The translations under genes and the position numbers were made by a program. Below the pieces are notes generated by a model, which saw only the letters and a program-made list of their open reading frames with translations, had not been told where the DNA came from and made no database searches. From Pelodera strongyloides (taxonomy: Eukaryota > Nematoda > Chromadorea > Rhabditida > Rhabditidae), in the NCBI GenBank assembly GCA_036852015.1, contig JAANDG010000392.1, forward strand, positions 1-64,000: a stretch of DNA of 64,000 nucleotides. The letters run 5' to 3'. Every line of letters starts with the position of its first letter. The first letter of the stretch is position 1. Positions 41,159 to 56,100 of the stretch are shown one piece after another.

Positions 41159-44100
41159 TCACCAACCAAACACGGGTCTGTTCTTGATCGCCTTCTCAGC
41201 CAGCTCTTCCTGTTGTTCCTTGGAGACTTTAATGAAGCACAGCACACCAACACCAATGAGGAGAAGGCCAAAGACGAGCAGACCGATGCTCACCAATCTT
41301 TAATGAAGAACAAGAAAGGGTACTATCTCCATGGGGGACGTCCGTTAGTTAATGACGTACAGTACAGAAGAACGTTCCGAGCCTTAAGACTCCCGAGGGT
41401 TTAGAATAAAAGACTAAGAATTGTGTCCTGTAACTTTTACTTTAATGAAGAGACCTTGTATAGAGAGGGGGGGGGGGAAACAGACATAATAAAAGGACCA
41501 CTGATAAAGCCCGAATTTGAAAACCGAGAGACCGAGAGGATCGAGATAAAACTCGAGAATTCTAGCGGCAATCGGTCCTTGTCGCAGAAAAAACGGTTAA
41601 ATTATCAAAAGCGCTCTAACGTTGCCAACTAGCCAACCAAAAATTTCATACAAAAAGGAACTCACAGATAAGGCGTGTACGAGCCACGAATTTCATTACA
41701 CGGTGTCGTATCCACAGATTTACACACGTCACGAAGTTTCTGAAACATTTCTTAGAGCACGTGCTTACAATTAGTACTGATCCTAGTAGAGTTGAATAGT
41801 ATGGAAAATGAAAACATGAACATGGTAGAGCATCCATAAGAAAGAGCCTTGACACCAAAAAATACTCACCTTGCACTCACCACTGAGTTTCGAGAAACCT
41901 GGGCAGATTTCCTTGAAAACGTACCCAATCACACCAGAATTGGCCATTTTCTGAAAAGGAAATATGTAGCCAAGTGTTCAGTTCAAAGTTGTGCATGGCA
42001 AAGCGGCATGGCATGCATTATGTGGAAATTGTGTTTCATTATGACACATAGGGTGCACAAACATTTACCGCTATCATGCGATAGAAACAAACAAACATTT
42101 TGGGTCTTCAGGCACAACGAGGGTGGGATGTCGAAACTGTTTGTGCCCGTGCATTGTTGGAAAATATCGAGATAGGTATTCTAAAAACAAGTGGTTAAAT
42201 TATAATATCAATTTAACAGTCCGTTCTTAAAATAGTTGACGTTAGGAGATAGGAGAGCTAGCTAGCATACAATGAAAACAAACTGTAAGTGGACAAATTA
42301 TACTATTGAATATTGAATTATAAAAAAAATCAATGAAAAATGAATATTAACTAAAACATAGTATGTAAGATGTAAGCTATATAAGTTGAATCTTCTACCG
42401 TGATAAATCGTTTCGACCCTCTAGCCGCAATAGTGCACCTACCGTCGACATATTAGTGTATACTCGATCACATTCCGATTCATAAAGATCGTCCATACAA
42501 ATAGCCTTTAGGGCTTTAGAACAGTCCTCGCCCCCTGAATTGGTTGGCAAACTTTTACGGATGATTAAAAATTGGGCACCAAATCATCAAATGAGAAGGA
42601 AATATACGGAACAGTACTATATTTTAGTTTACTTGTTGGCAAGTGTTTGAGTAAGAAGAAAGTGCACAGTGTAGTACGAAACGATGGGGATACGAAAAAA
42701 TATATACGAAACTTAAACAGACTACTAAAAATCAACAAAATATCAAAAACTAACATTTCTGGCAAGAATCTCCGCTGACAACAAGAACAAATTTGGCGGC
42801 TTCTTTGACGTTATCGCACTGAGGATTCTGCGTCTTTTCGCAGAAGGACAGAATTTCCTGGAAGATGAACCTGAGCGTGGGTATCGTGCCTATATCAATA
42901 AAGTACAACTACAAACTTTATACGGAAGTATTGAATTCAACCCAGCACACTGTAGCCGGGAAACAGCATCCAGGTAATGGAGCGTGACGCTAATAACCTC
43001 GCCGATATTCGAACCACCACCTTCAATGAGGATACCTGGTAACCTATTAAATAAATTACACTTTATTCAATATTTTCTCAAAGTCAAAACGACTCACCTG
43101 GCAAATTGAAGTTGCCAGCTGAGAAGCCGTTGAACACGCGCCGGAAAACGTTGGCGTCAAATGAGCATGCTCTATGGAAATCTAAAAAAGTTTTCTTCCA
43201 AACCGTCAAACTATTTTCGAATTTCGAGTGTCCCTGGGCAAAAAAAAATTGTTTGAGGCTAGGAGACTAGCATCTATGGCTTTAAACGTCCAAACCACAT
43301 CTCAATAAAATAAGTTTGCTTCCACGGCGCCCTCCGGTATCACCTCCTTGTCTCCCTCTTTCTGTCTCTATCCCTCTCCCTCTCTACACCTTTCTTCTCT
43401 CTTGTCTCACCTCTCCCTCTGTCTCTCTTTCTCTCCCTTTCTCTCCACTCTCTCTAATATAGTCAACCTTACAGGCAACAATTGCCGGCATTCGTGCTGC
43501 GCCACGCCATCACAGAACTTGCGAAGTATCACGTTGGTGTCAGACTGAAAATGGGTTTCTGATATCCTTTAATCCTTCGGTTAATTTAAACCATTTAATC
43601 CAGGTATCATTTAATTTTATCTACTTTTATACTAATAACGTGGCGAGCGATTCTTGTCATCGGAAAACCATCTCTCATCACGACTGAACAACCAAGTTAT
43701 CAGTATAGGCATAGGATCCGTGGTTTAATGACAAAGTAATGCACAAGAACGCACGATCGTTTTCATTGCTTCTCGTGCCGACGCCATACAGTGCGCGTTC
43801 GCGTTGGCTTCCTTCTGAAAAATGCAGACGTAATCAATCAATCATAGTTTAGCGAGCAACTGTCAATATTTTTAGTATGCATATGGCAGAAGATGTCAAA
43901 ATGTTCTAAATTGTGTCACATGTCATTTACAGCGTCATATAGAACAGAGCATATTCACATTGCGTCACTGTAAAGCAATGTGCGAAAATGTTGTGTCACA
44001 ATGTGTCATGAAGTGGGAACAGAAGTGCAAAAGTTGTCAGTAAAGCTCGACCTTGCATAATTGTGCCAGCACCACCATGCATCCGGAAAGGTCGTTTCCT

Positions 44101-47100
44101 GCGCAACGATGCTTCAGAATGGCCTTGCAGGCTTGCCGATCCGGCACACTGGCGCACGCTTCAGCAATTGTCTAAATATGCTTGTTAATTGCATGTTATT
44201 TAGTTGAACAACCAATTTTGAGGCGTTTTAGAGCGTCCTCGCTAGTTGTAAACCAACATGTCAGTTCAATATATATAACCGAGTGTTTATGGTACATCCG
44301 TCGCTTCATTACAAGGTATATGGATTGTTTTTACCCATGATAATAAAGAAGATTTCGTGTACGAATCTTCTGTAAGGAAAGACGAACCTCCCATGTTGAA
44401 CTGAATCATCTAGGAGAATCTTACATACAATAATAAATGAAAAATGCTCGTGTCAAAAATAGACATAAACTTCACATTACCTGGCAAATCTTCCTATCCT
44501 GGCCTTTTTTCTCGGTACAATGCTTCGAGAATAACTTCGTGGCCATTTTATCATCAGATTCGAGGAGGTCAAGCTGAACAAAATGCTATGTGACTGAAAG
44601 GAACCGAACTCGGCACCTCTACCTCTACCATTGAAGTAAACATCAAGCGGTTACACTACCGTGCATCAACATTACACCAACTTCTTTTAATATGTAATTA
44701 AAAAAAATCGACTTTAACGTTATCCTAGGCTTAATTCAGGCAAAGTATTAGCTTCCCGTTTTACTCACTTTCAAGAAGTTTAGGCAAAGTTCGGTATCTT
44801 CTTGTCCACAGTCGCTTTCCAACCGTGACATCAAGAACTAAAATACAAGAATAAAACAAATTAAATAAAAGATGTTGTGTTCGCAATGACATTCACCACG
44901 AGCGCCACTGATTTTGTTAGACAAAGAGCTAGACCATGATGGACACCTTTGGTATATCCAATTCAACGGATAGACATCGCTGTAAGGGAAATAATAAACC
45001 AATACGATGAACGTACGCCACTCTTTCCAAACACCTTGAAGAACTTTGAGCACATTTCGGGCGATTTCTTAGTGATCCCAGAGCTGCAAAAACGGCCAGC
45101 GTTCTGCGTGCACTCGTCCTAAAATAACAGATTTTCGTGCACTTTGTCAAATAATATATTACAGGTAATCTGACCAATATGAAGAAAATCAGTTACTCTA
45201 TCTCTCTCTCCCTCTCGTTAGTAAACCCCAAGAACTCACATATTCTCCTCCATCCGTGCAATCTTTGAGTAAGTGCTTAAAACAGCCAATGTTCTCACTT
45301 TTCGCGCAGTAAGATGATAATTGCTGAAGTTATTTAAAACTTCATTTACTCATTTACTCAAGATATTATTATGGTTGAAAATTCCTTTGGCTCTTCCATT
45401 TATTCGAAATGTTTCGACATATTTATCAGGATTATATGATATGACATCCACGTGTTGTCAGTTGTTCATATAAGTTTGCACTACAAAGTTCAAGGTTCAA
45501 AGTTCATACCTCACATGGTTGGATCATATTGTACGCGTCAAAATTGGCAGAAGCACAACGTCCTTCAAAGATACGTTCAACTGCCGAATCATATTTTCCG
45601 AGAACAGTCTGAAAAGCAAGCAATATTTAATTATGAAATCCATAGTTATTATATCTATGCTATTTCAAGCACGCTATACAGTGCACAGTGACAATTCTAA
45701 CAAACAGCAGTGTATTCAACAGCTGATAAAGTGTTTATCTTCCAAAGTCTAAATTCTAAGTCACTGCATGACTACCGTAGCCTTCGCGGCAACTATGAAT
45801 TTAAATCGGGCGGGATCCAAGAATCAATATTGGCGGGACGCGGACGACTGGAGAACACAGGGCTAGGGCGATCTAAATTTCTTTCGCACTCTTTTTTTGT
45901 TTTGTTTTTCTATAATATAATATAGTATATCATCATTGTGCGTGTTCTTTATAAACATGTTGACGAGGTCCAACCTATTGACAAGGTTCAACCAGAAGTG
46001 TTTAGAGCCGAAAAAAAGGGTTCTACCTTTGTAAGCACTCCGCACAGAAACACTCTCTTCTGTGGCACGGCCGGACAAAAATCGATTGAGACATCAATTG
46101 AAAGTTGCTGAAATTGCTTACTGAATTTGGAGAAAGAGAGAAGATCAAACAACGAAGAGATCGAAAACAATCGTACGGGAAGAAACGCAGAGTGGAAAGG
46201 ATTTGCGAACCTGCTGACAGGAAACCATTGAAGCGCTGAACTGAAACAAACCTCCTTTTCTTCAACTTGCTGCAGAATACGTTTACAGTTCCTCGCTTCA
46301 ATGTCCACCACGCAAGTGTTGTTCACAAACTGCACCACATCTGGAAAACAAAGGATGCGGCGGTGACACAGGACAGGGTGAGTACTTTTTTTTAAATAGG
46401 GTGCCAATCGGCCGAAGTCCTATTCCTCCAGTGCTCTTCATCCGATAATTACAGCACATCTGGCCACAAACCTTTTCTATCCTTGCTTGCAAGTGTGTCA
46501 AGTCCGGTCAAGTATTGTTGATCTTCGATAATTGGAATACAAGCAACCTCCGATTTTCCGGCGCAGAAATCGAAGAAAATCTGCATGCATATAATCATTT
46601 TTGTACTGTGAACATATGGGAATATCGCAAACGTTTCGTCGAAAAAAGATACATCTCGCTAAGTTACCCTTCACGAAGGCTTATGGAGTTTCTGTCAACG
46701 TAAATAATCTCCTTCTTTTATATTTTCCCACTTACCCTGCATTCGTCCGTCGGAGAAACCTCTTCCTCTCGTAGGCAAGTCTTATCGTAAGCGTTAGTAA
46801 GTTGGTTGAACTTGGAAAGACGCTGGAAGAAATGCGTATTGGTCAAATCGTGCCGAATTGGTCAAATCGTCAAAGCATATATTTGATGATAGAGAGCACT
46901 TTTGCTGATTACTCGTCGAGACGACGTAGCCAAGCTCACTGAAGCAGATTTCATTTTTGCTTTTAGTTACCTGCATCACTGAAGCAGATTTCATTTTTGC
47001 TTTTAGTTACCTGCATAAGCTTGTCACATGTTTCTTCGTGCAACGTCTCCTTTTTCAAACACAAACGAGTCAGCAACTTGTCAATGATGTCCTTAACAAG

Positions 47101-50100
47101 TCCAATATTATTCAACTGCAAACTGTGGTAAAAGTCATAAGTTGCTAATTCTTGAGCGATTGTCATATACACCCGGTAATAACCGAGTAACATTTCCGAA
47201 ACAACGGAACGTATTGTCAATCGTGACGAACGACACTAAACGATAGGAAGAGAAGACCTACAGACATCACCGTACTCGACGACACATCGAGCATACGGTC
47301 GCAAATTTTCCCGAAATCTGATGACTCGCAACTATGGATCAACCTATAATAACACATATTTACGGTTGTGGGCATAAGCAACGAGCGGAAATCAATTCCA
47401 TGTCATACCTTATGCGGCAATGTGCTGAAATCACCGTAACATTATGCTCAGAATTTATTTGGATCACGTAGGATTGCAACTTTTGAACTGAACCATTTAC
47501 AGACTTTGGGATTGTATGTATCACATACGATTTTTTCTAACTCACTGTTCTCTCCAAGCATCTAGAACTTCTTCTTTGGTGGCACTTTGCAGTTTCTCCT
47601 CTGCGTTCAACAGCTTCATCTTTTGGTGAACAAATGGGCATTTGGCGACAAATTCTTTGGAAGATTTAAGGAACGAGAACCCGGGAATCACATCCGGCTC
47701 AGCTTCTGTTGCGGAAAGATCACAGAACTTCTCGAATATCTACAAGCAAGCTATTTGTAACTCAAGGGGCATCTTCCTTGCAAAAACCTACGAGCTTTAC
47801 TAAATAAAGAGGGTAACGGACAATAGGGGCGACCTATCATGTGACTTTGAGAAGAGAGTGAGTTTACACTTACAATAAACTTCGGTAATTAAAAAATAGA
47901 CAGAACCGACAATGCAAGACAGCTTATGCGAATCCCCCGGTTTGTCGCATGTGTCGTCAAAAAGTTTCGTTATTTCTTCTATTGATGTGGGATCAGCAGT
48001 GAAGACGTACTAAAAGCAAGTGTGCGGTTTCTAATATTTTGAGACATGTACATGGATGCCATGTTGAATAAGACAGCGTAGAAGCCAAACCCTCTATGTC
48101 ATGGACTTTATCTGGCTTCCCTCGATAGTTCTGAGCGTTCAATTGAAACTGTTTTGTTTTCTTTTGACTGTAAGGAAATTGACCAGAAGAAGAAAACTAA
48201 CGGAAAACTGCTGTGCGCAAAGATTCGGTTCTCCAACAGCGCAACTCTTTTGGAACAGATCCCACCGATACCCCTGAAAGAAGTATGTTACTGCATGTCA
48301 TGTACACATTCTACCGCTACTTCGCCTAAAGTAATGCCTGTTAAAACTTACAAAGGCTGCATTCTGTTCGGAGTTAGTCGCCATTTGCGCCATTCCAATA
48401 TGACATTTCAAGTCGGTGTCGGATAGAGTTACGTCCTCGGATGACGAAACTGCCTGCCGCTCAACTTCGCTGCAGAGTTGGAGCGCTTCCCGCACCGCGT
48501 CTTCTAATTCCATGGAAGGAGAAGAGAATCGGGAATAGGCGTCAAACGCTTCGTTAACCGTGGGACAGTACGCAAATTTCGTCTTATCATCCTTGTTATA
48601 TACACACATTTGATGAAACACCTGCAAAATGGTCTGAATGTTGAGAAGCATTTACCAAGTTGTCGTGCACTTTCAAAGAGCAGACTACTACGCCTCTCAT
48701 GGTGAAACTAGTACTTACATCACAATCGCATTTCTTATCATTGCATCGTGGATTCATGAAATCGCATTCATCCGACAGAGCCTCGAACTGATATCCCATA
48801 GATGTCGTGTAGTTAACCTTGTCAGCGTAATACTGAAAACGGAATTCTAAGTTTTCGATAATCATGAGCTAGCTTCTGTAGTACCACAAAAGGTTGGGTT
48901 CGAAACCAGTCAGTGATTTACTGGTGCAAAATGTTTGCTGATTATATTTCACAATTACTGCGCTCTACTACCATTGATCTCTAGTCCTTTGTTCTAGCTG
49001 CCGACCAATGAGCAAACCTCAACGTTTGGAATACTCACCGTTTCAAAAAGTCGGCAATATTCGAGTACTTCTAATCCTTGCCACGACTCACTACACAATC
49101 CACTGTGCCGAACGAGTTGTACGAAGAGATTCCCGTATTCTTTTTTAACACCATTGGAGCTGCTCTAAAATATAACGTTTGTGGCTTACGTCTTCCTTTC
49201 AGTTTAATACTGAGGAAAAATTTTTGGGATAGTGCAAGAAGCTCGTACCGCCTCGTGTCTGTCGGCAACTTCCTTGACCAACGGTACGAAGCGTGCGCAC
49301 TTTATAATAGCGCTGCCGGAGCAATTCTTCCAGATCTTGCTGATGAGGTCTTCAAACTTAGCATGAGGGTCTGCAACACATTTATTAATACTGGTGATCG
49401 ATTGACAGATTTATACCGACTGATTGAGATTGATTGATTGTACATGTGAAGAGGCCTACCTGGTTTGACAGGAGCAAATGTATCCAGTTGTTCATAAACA
49501 TCCATGAATAATCTTTCTTCTTCCATGCGCTCGCAACCCGTCATCAGACAATTATTGAAGAAAATCTAGAATTTTGAATCTAGAAAGAAAATCTGGAAAG
49601 TTATAGACTGTATAGTAGACTATTTTTGTGATTTTGTTAAAAAATAAATTTTTGCAATAATTTGTTGGTAGATTTTAAATAGGTAAAACAGAAAATCGCA
49701 CCTCACACTTGGTTCGGTCTTTCGGTGTTATGCAAACGCTCTTCATTACTGCATAAACATCGGTTTTACTGGCGAGTTCCTACAAGCGATTGGTTGAGCT
49801 GATTAATTTACTTAATTATAAACTTTCAGGGGTTAGTATACGGTGTCCAGTGGCCTCCTGGTAAATAATCTTTACAAAGATGTGGCGTATAAATAAATAA
49901 AAACAAACCGTAAAAGTTCGTCCACACGCTTCCTTTGGATCTGCACTACAAACGGACACGGCGACTTCAGCCAAAGATGCTGCCTAAAGATTGCCACGTA
50001 AAATCGTGGACGTAATCTGACAAACTTTGTATATTCTAGTCCTACGGGTTACTCCTATACCTCAATTCTGACGAGTAACTCCTGCAGCTTCGAACACAGA

Positions 50101-53100
50101 TCTGTCGTTTGGCCATCACACATGGTAACAATTTTCGCGCTTGCCGTCTCAACCTGAAGTACACTATGTTTTAACGCGTAAGACGAGGAATGGGGGGAAA
50201 AACAAGTAATGAAATGTTCCTGTGTATTTGTATGTATATTAAAACAATACCAGACAGAACTGAAATGAGAGTGACAATACGATGAGAAACGAGTAATAGG
50301 CAAACAAGTATTACAGTGAAGTTTTCCGGGTGGAACCACACTGGTGCTGAGTCCATATCATGTAGACGTGTGATACGGAGACATCCGGCTTCTGTTTTAG
50401 CTCCACAGTATTCACGCAACAACTAGAAGAGGTCTTGATTACGTTCAGTGGGTAATTCGTCATCAGTCATTATGAAAACGAGTGCAACATTCCGACTTCT
50501 TGCAGGTTTTGCCCAATAATGCGTGAATGTTGAAAGTCGCGACGAACCTGACAGGCGGCAGCAGAATGGTCACTTCCTTGCTTACAAACTATATCGTAAA
50601 TCGGCAGCAAGTCCTTTTGCTCTGTTGCTACCTAAAACTACGACGTCTGTCTCAGGCACATACTGTGCGTTAGCCTCAGAGCCTAACGTATGCGAAGAAG
50701 CGCATGAAACTACCATTTAGTTCCAGAAAAATCGCTAAAATAGAAGATACAAACACTTACACTTTTCATGTAGTCACATGCCATCGTTAGCTTTTGCTCA
50801 CAAGCGGCTCGGAAAATTGCCCATTGAGTTTCCTAAAATAGCATGTCCATGATTTGAGAATTGATATGATATGATGAGCATTTTGAAGAATTGCAAAAAC
50901 AACAACGAGATTTGAATTCTCGATAAATAACTCGAATTTAGGTGCCTAGATCACTAAAAATCTGGAACGCCAATAATCTACTCACTGGCGCATATGTTGC
51001 GAGCTTCTTCTGGGCTACGGTCTTTTTGAGTTGATCGCCTGTGAATCCAGCTTCCGTCGCCTCTGCCAATTTGTTCGGTTTCTTGTATTTGTCAAAGGCA
51101 GCAATAATCTAGAAATGACTATATATTCTATAATCATCATCATTGAATATCTACAATCATAGTTGACTTACGCTGTAACACATCGAACTACATCACATCA
51201 TTATCTACCGTCTTTGATACCCTTATCCGCCTTTGACTTTCCTGACAAGCTGATGAAAAATAAAGATAAAGCAAAGAAAAGCCCAGTAGCTGGCTTTTAA
51301 CTAGCTACTAATCCTTACCTCAAGAGCAGTGGACGTGGAACTGCAGACCTTGGTCTAAAATCTTACGATATAAATGGAATAAATTTATTTATTTATTTGC
51401 TTGGATGTGCCGTGCACGTTACGTGCGAAGCACTAAAGTAACACAATTCCCGGTGTCGAGATGAAGGGCCTATCGCCGACCGCACCACTACCACCCACCT
51501 ACCACCGACCGCACATTCACCACCGACTAACTCCACCGACTGGCCACCACCGACTAACCACCACCACCGACTAACCACCACCACCGACTAGCGCACTACC
51601 GACGAAGCTAATGAGCACGTTGAACTTTCCTCAACCAGCGGCACTGATAGTTAGAAAGCTATGCGCCAAACGATAAAGCAAAATCTATAACGCAAAACTT
51701 TGAGCTTTGACCGGAATTGCCGGAATCGGAAAAAGCATAACCGTCAGTGTGTTAGGGTGTGGCACAAAACCGCAGAGTAAGAAAAGCTGAAAGCAAAACG
51801 CCCAGTGGGCTATGTATCACTACGACTGCCTCCTAATATTCAATGCAATATTCTTGAAAAAAATACCTGGTTACTTTTTTTCTGGTTTTTGCAGAGCTCG
51901 ATCAAACTCTGAATATTTTTCATGTCATAAATGAAGTATACAAAAAGGCTATTTCAAAATAGCCAATCGTTAAAAACGACGGGTAAACTTTAAAAAAAAA
52001 TGCTACCTGACACGACTGTTTGTCACTCATATCCTTGCTGAACACCATATAGTTGCAAGTTTGCTCAAAAGTAACTTGGGCGTAGTCGCTGTTCAACACC
52101 TGTAAACACAAATAATCCATGCTAACATATTTGCCACGCATTTTTAGCCTTCTTACTGATCGCTATGAGCACAGGCTGGGGGCTGTAGACAATAGTCATG
52201 GCCTATTTGTGCAGCTAAACTAGCACCACAACCTTGGTGGAATTACCGTCTTAACTTTGTACCGTCAGTAAAAGATCCGGTCGGGAGCACGTACCTTTCC
52301 TAGCACTCGACAGTAGACTTTGTACCTAGCATCCTTCTCCTTTCCTTTGCAAAGCTTGTTATCGCTGAACAGCGTTTTCAGGTCCTAAAATATAATTTTT
52401 TTTTGCTGGCTCATTCCTCAACAAAAGTACGACTTCATCAACATTGTTTGCCTTCTAAATTATATGAGCCAAATACGAATCTAAATCGATTGTTTTTACT
52501 CGTTTTAGCGTTCAAAATGAAACGCCCGAAGAACTAGAACACAAAACGTACCAAATGTCCTTCAATGTAAGAGACGACATCTTTGCACACGGCAGCCGTG
52601 GATTTATCGACACACGCCTTCGAAACCACACTTTCTGTTTCTGAAAATGGTATAGAACATTAATCACAGAGAGAACCACGATAAGGTTGATAAGGACGAC
52701 GAAAAGGATCTCCACGAGAAAAGAAAAAACCGTGCGGGAAAAGAAAAAACCGTACAATACTTTGTCGCACGGTTCAACCATTTCCATAGCTCGCTCAAAC
52801 TCTATTGAAGCTTTACGACCCACCCGGCGTTGTTTTGTTTGCTCCCAACTCGGTAATGAGTTTGAGTACTTCGTTGCGAACTAAGATCACTTCACAGTCC
52901 TTGGAATTTTGTTTATCGCACTCTTTGAAAAAATACTGAAAAGAATTTACAGCATTTCCAAACAAATCAGCTAGTACTTGGAATAAACGGACAAAAAAGC
53001 AAAATCTATAGAAAAACCAAAAACATTTCGTTCCAACCTTTATGTTCACAATAACTTATCGTCTAACTTACGTCACATTCTGCGCTCATTTCATATCCGA

Positions 53101-56100
53101 CGCACATCTTTTTGAAAACTGGCAGCAAGCGTTCCGAAGAGAAAATTTTCTAAAATTTGCTCAAAATATTCGTCATGCTGCATTCTACAATTAACTTTTT
53201 TTTTGTTCCCTATAAAAACGGACTGAAACTCAAAATTTTGATTAATTAACTTACCTCGCTCACAATCGTGCATGTGTCCAACTGAGATTGCAGACATGTG
53301 TGTCCAATCACCATTTCCAGATTGTTAACGCTCTGAAATATATATAGAACACTTGAAACAGACATCCAAAATGTCGTCAATTAAAAAACGTCCGTACGTG
53401 ACATATATCCGAGCTTGTGATGGTATTGTTACCGCCACAATAGCTTGTTTTGCTGTGATATCGCTCATCTTATTTTAAAAAAATAACGTCCGAAAATTAT
53501 TACCATATTGTTCGCGATCATCCCGCTTAGAATGTCGCATCCCTGTGCCACCTTCTCTGTCTGGCAGGCCTTTTGCAGAAGACCGTCAAATTCCTCCGGC
53601 TGAACAAAGTAAGTTAGTCGGGTTCCTCTCTCATTCGCATGCCGCTTGCGTTCGTATTTATATAAAACTAACCTTAAATTTCGATCCTTTACTCTTGCTG
53701 TAGCGAATTACAAAGTCTGCGATGGCTTCGTTCAACAGTACTGTTCTGCAATACTCGTCAGCCGCCGCATCTTCGCCAGAACCGCAGCTGGTGCCAAGAG
53801 ACTAAAACAAGGATTCATTTTCTTCTTCATTCTATTAAGCTTCGAAAAATTTTCCATTTTTTTTAAACTTGGCCTACCAACCCTGCAGTATTGCTCCGCT
53901 TGTTCTTCCGGTGTTTTGCACACCTTCTCATACACAGATTTCAATAGTTTATGCTTGGCGATCATCTAAAATACTCGCATTCCGGTGCTCTTATTAATTG
54001 TTTGATCATTTGATTAATTAATTGATTGAATGATTGTTTATTTCCTTGAGTGTGGCATACTTCATAAGCATAAGGGACTCCTCCGTCACGACACGATAAT
54101 TTATTGATTTTTTGACTCATGACCCCAGATACAGTAGTGACGTTTACCAAGCTGAAATTTTTACCTGAATAATTCGATCACAAGCTTCCTTCAACAACGA
54201 GCGAGTTTTGTCACAGGCATAAGGCACCATTGAAGAATACAATGCCTGAAAGGTTTATCTCATTCAAATTCATTTTTACAATCCGTGTTATGCCCAAAGT
54301 GCCACAAGGAAAGTGGACCTCGAAATTTGCCCGGTTTTCTGAATCTCAACGTCCGACGTCGCTAATTGATACATCAATAGCACCGTGAGTTTTTGATTAC
54401 CTGTCTGTCGTCCAGGTAATGCTCAGCAATCGTGCATTTCTCTCGACTATTACTCGTGCAATCCGAATTCAGACGGTCGACGAAGTTCGGCACATCCTCA
54501 GGAGCGGCGAGTGCCTAAACCAGGTTCAAAGCGAGATACAGAGAGATAGAGATAGAGAGAGAGGGAATGTGAAACAGGGAATGCAAGAGAGAAATAGTAA
54601 GATAGGGTTTAAAGGGACAGGTCCATCAAAATAAACCTATATTTGCGATACGTTCATAATGACTATCAAGCATTTTTATTACAATATATACAAACTAAAT
54701 TTCACCATTAATCGCACTAGACAACTTTTTTCCAATGCGCTCCACGCCTATGTATACCATAAAACTGCAGATTTCAAAGCTATATATGCAAATTTTAATC
54801 GCATTATAATTTCACGATAAATTTGCATTGACGACAAGGATATTTGCGGCTTTACGGTATACATTTGATCTGAGCGCATCGGAAAAAAGTTTCCCATGGC
54901 AAATAAATGTGAAATTTAGTTTGCATATATTGTAATAAAAATGCTTGATAGTCACTATGGACGCATCGTAAATATAGGTTTACTTTGATGGGCCTGTCCC
55001 TTTAAAGGGAAAATGGAGAAAACTACAATCGATAGTTTTATGTAAAGTCATAGGCTCCGAAAAATACAAGGCGAAACAAAAACATTTCACAAACATCAAA
55101 GGATTCGGCTTCTTTTTGATAATCGGCGAGTGTGGAACATAGTTTTGGAATTGAGTACTGCTCGGCCCCTTTCTCGGGCTGGCCGACCGCGCACGTATGT
55201 TTGAAAATCTAAAGGATGAACATTAAGTAACTTAGAATAGGAAAAGATAAAATTGTGAATTTGAGAGTGTTTAAGAGTTTTTCTAATTTGTTATTTGTAA
55301 TTTGGTTGTCAGCCATAAGACATTTTAGGACTTTTACCAGCTGTCTGTGAGCAACCCGTCTACACAGAGTATCTGGCTGTCCTTTGGAGGAGGCGTGGTA
55401 TAAGTATACACTATACAGACAGGTTTAAAAGTTTAAAAGAATAGAACTACTAAATGGCCACACCAAACATTCGTTGTCTTTCTTCAATATGATTGTTTTA
55501 TCGTTGGTGGCTGCCAAATGGAGGTTGCAGTCCGAAAGCCTCTTTCCGATGGCCTCGGCATTATCAGACAAAGTAACTCCCTAAATTGGACGCAAACATT
55601 TAGCATCATGACATTATAGTCGCCGGGCGCGGAGGTGGTTCGGCGGTTAGCTTGCCGACTGACTTTGATTATGTTCACACACAGTACTCTATCATCCTGT
55701 TTCTACAGTATATATTGACGCGGAAATAAAGCGAGTACGAGGACAAGGATCTCACATCAATAATGGCACTACAGTGCCGCTGAAATGTTGTTTCCACTTT
55801 CTTGTTACATTTTGTCGTTTCCTTCAGGTAGCGAGTGGTCTAAATGTAGAAAATTAATGGTAGCTAACAGTAAATGTTATGACGTTAAAAATTAAAGTGT
55901 GACTATTGCTTGAAGTGGGTATGTTGCGCAAGCCGAAAATTGCGCAGTAGAAAGACAACATGAAGGGATGACATCATGTGATTTACGTCAAAGGCGGCAC
56001 TCACCGCTTCGGGTCGTCCAACAACAACTTCGGTAGCTCGTTTACACCATTCAGAAGAACTTTCACATAGTGTCTGCACGTGCTTTTCCATTTCTAAATT

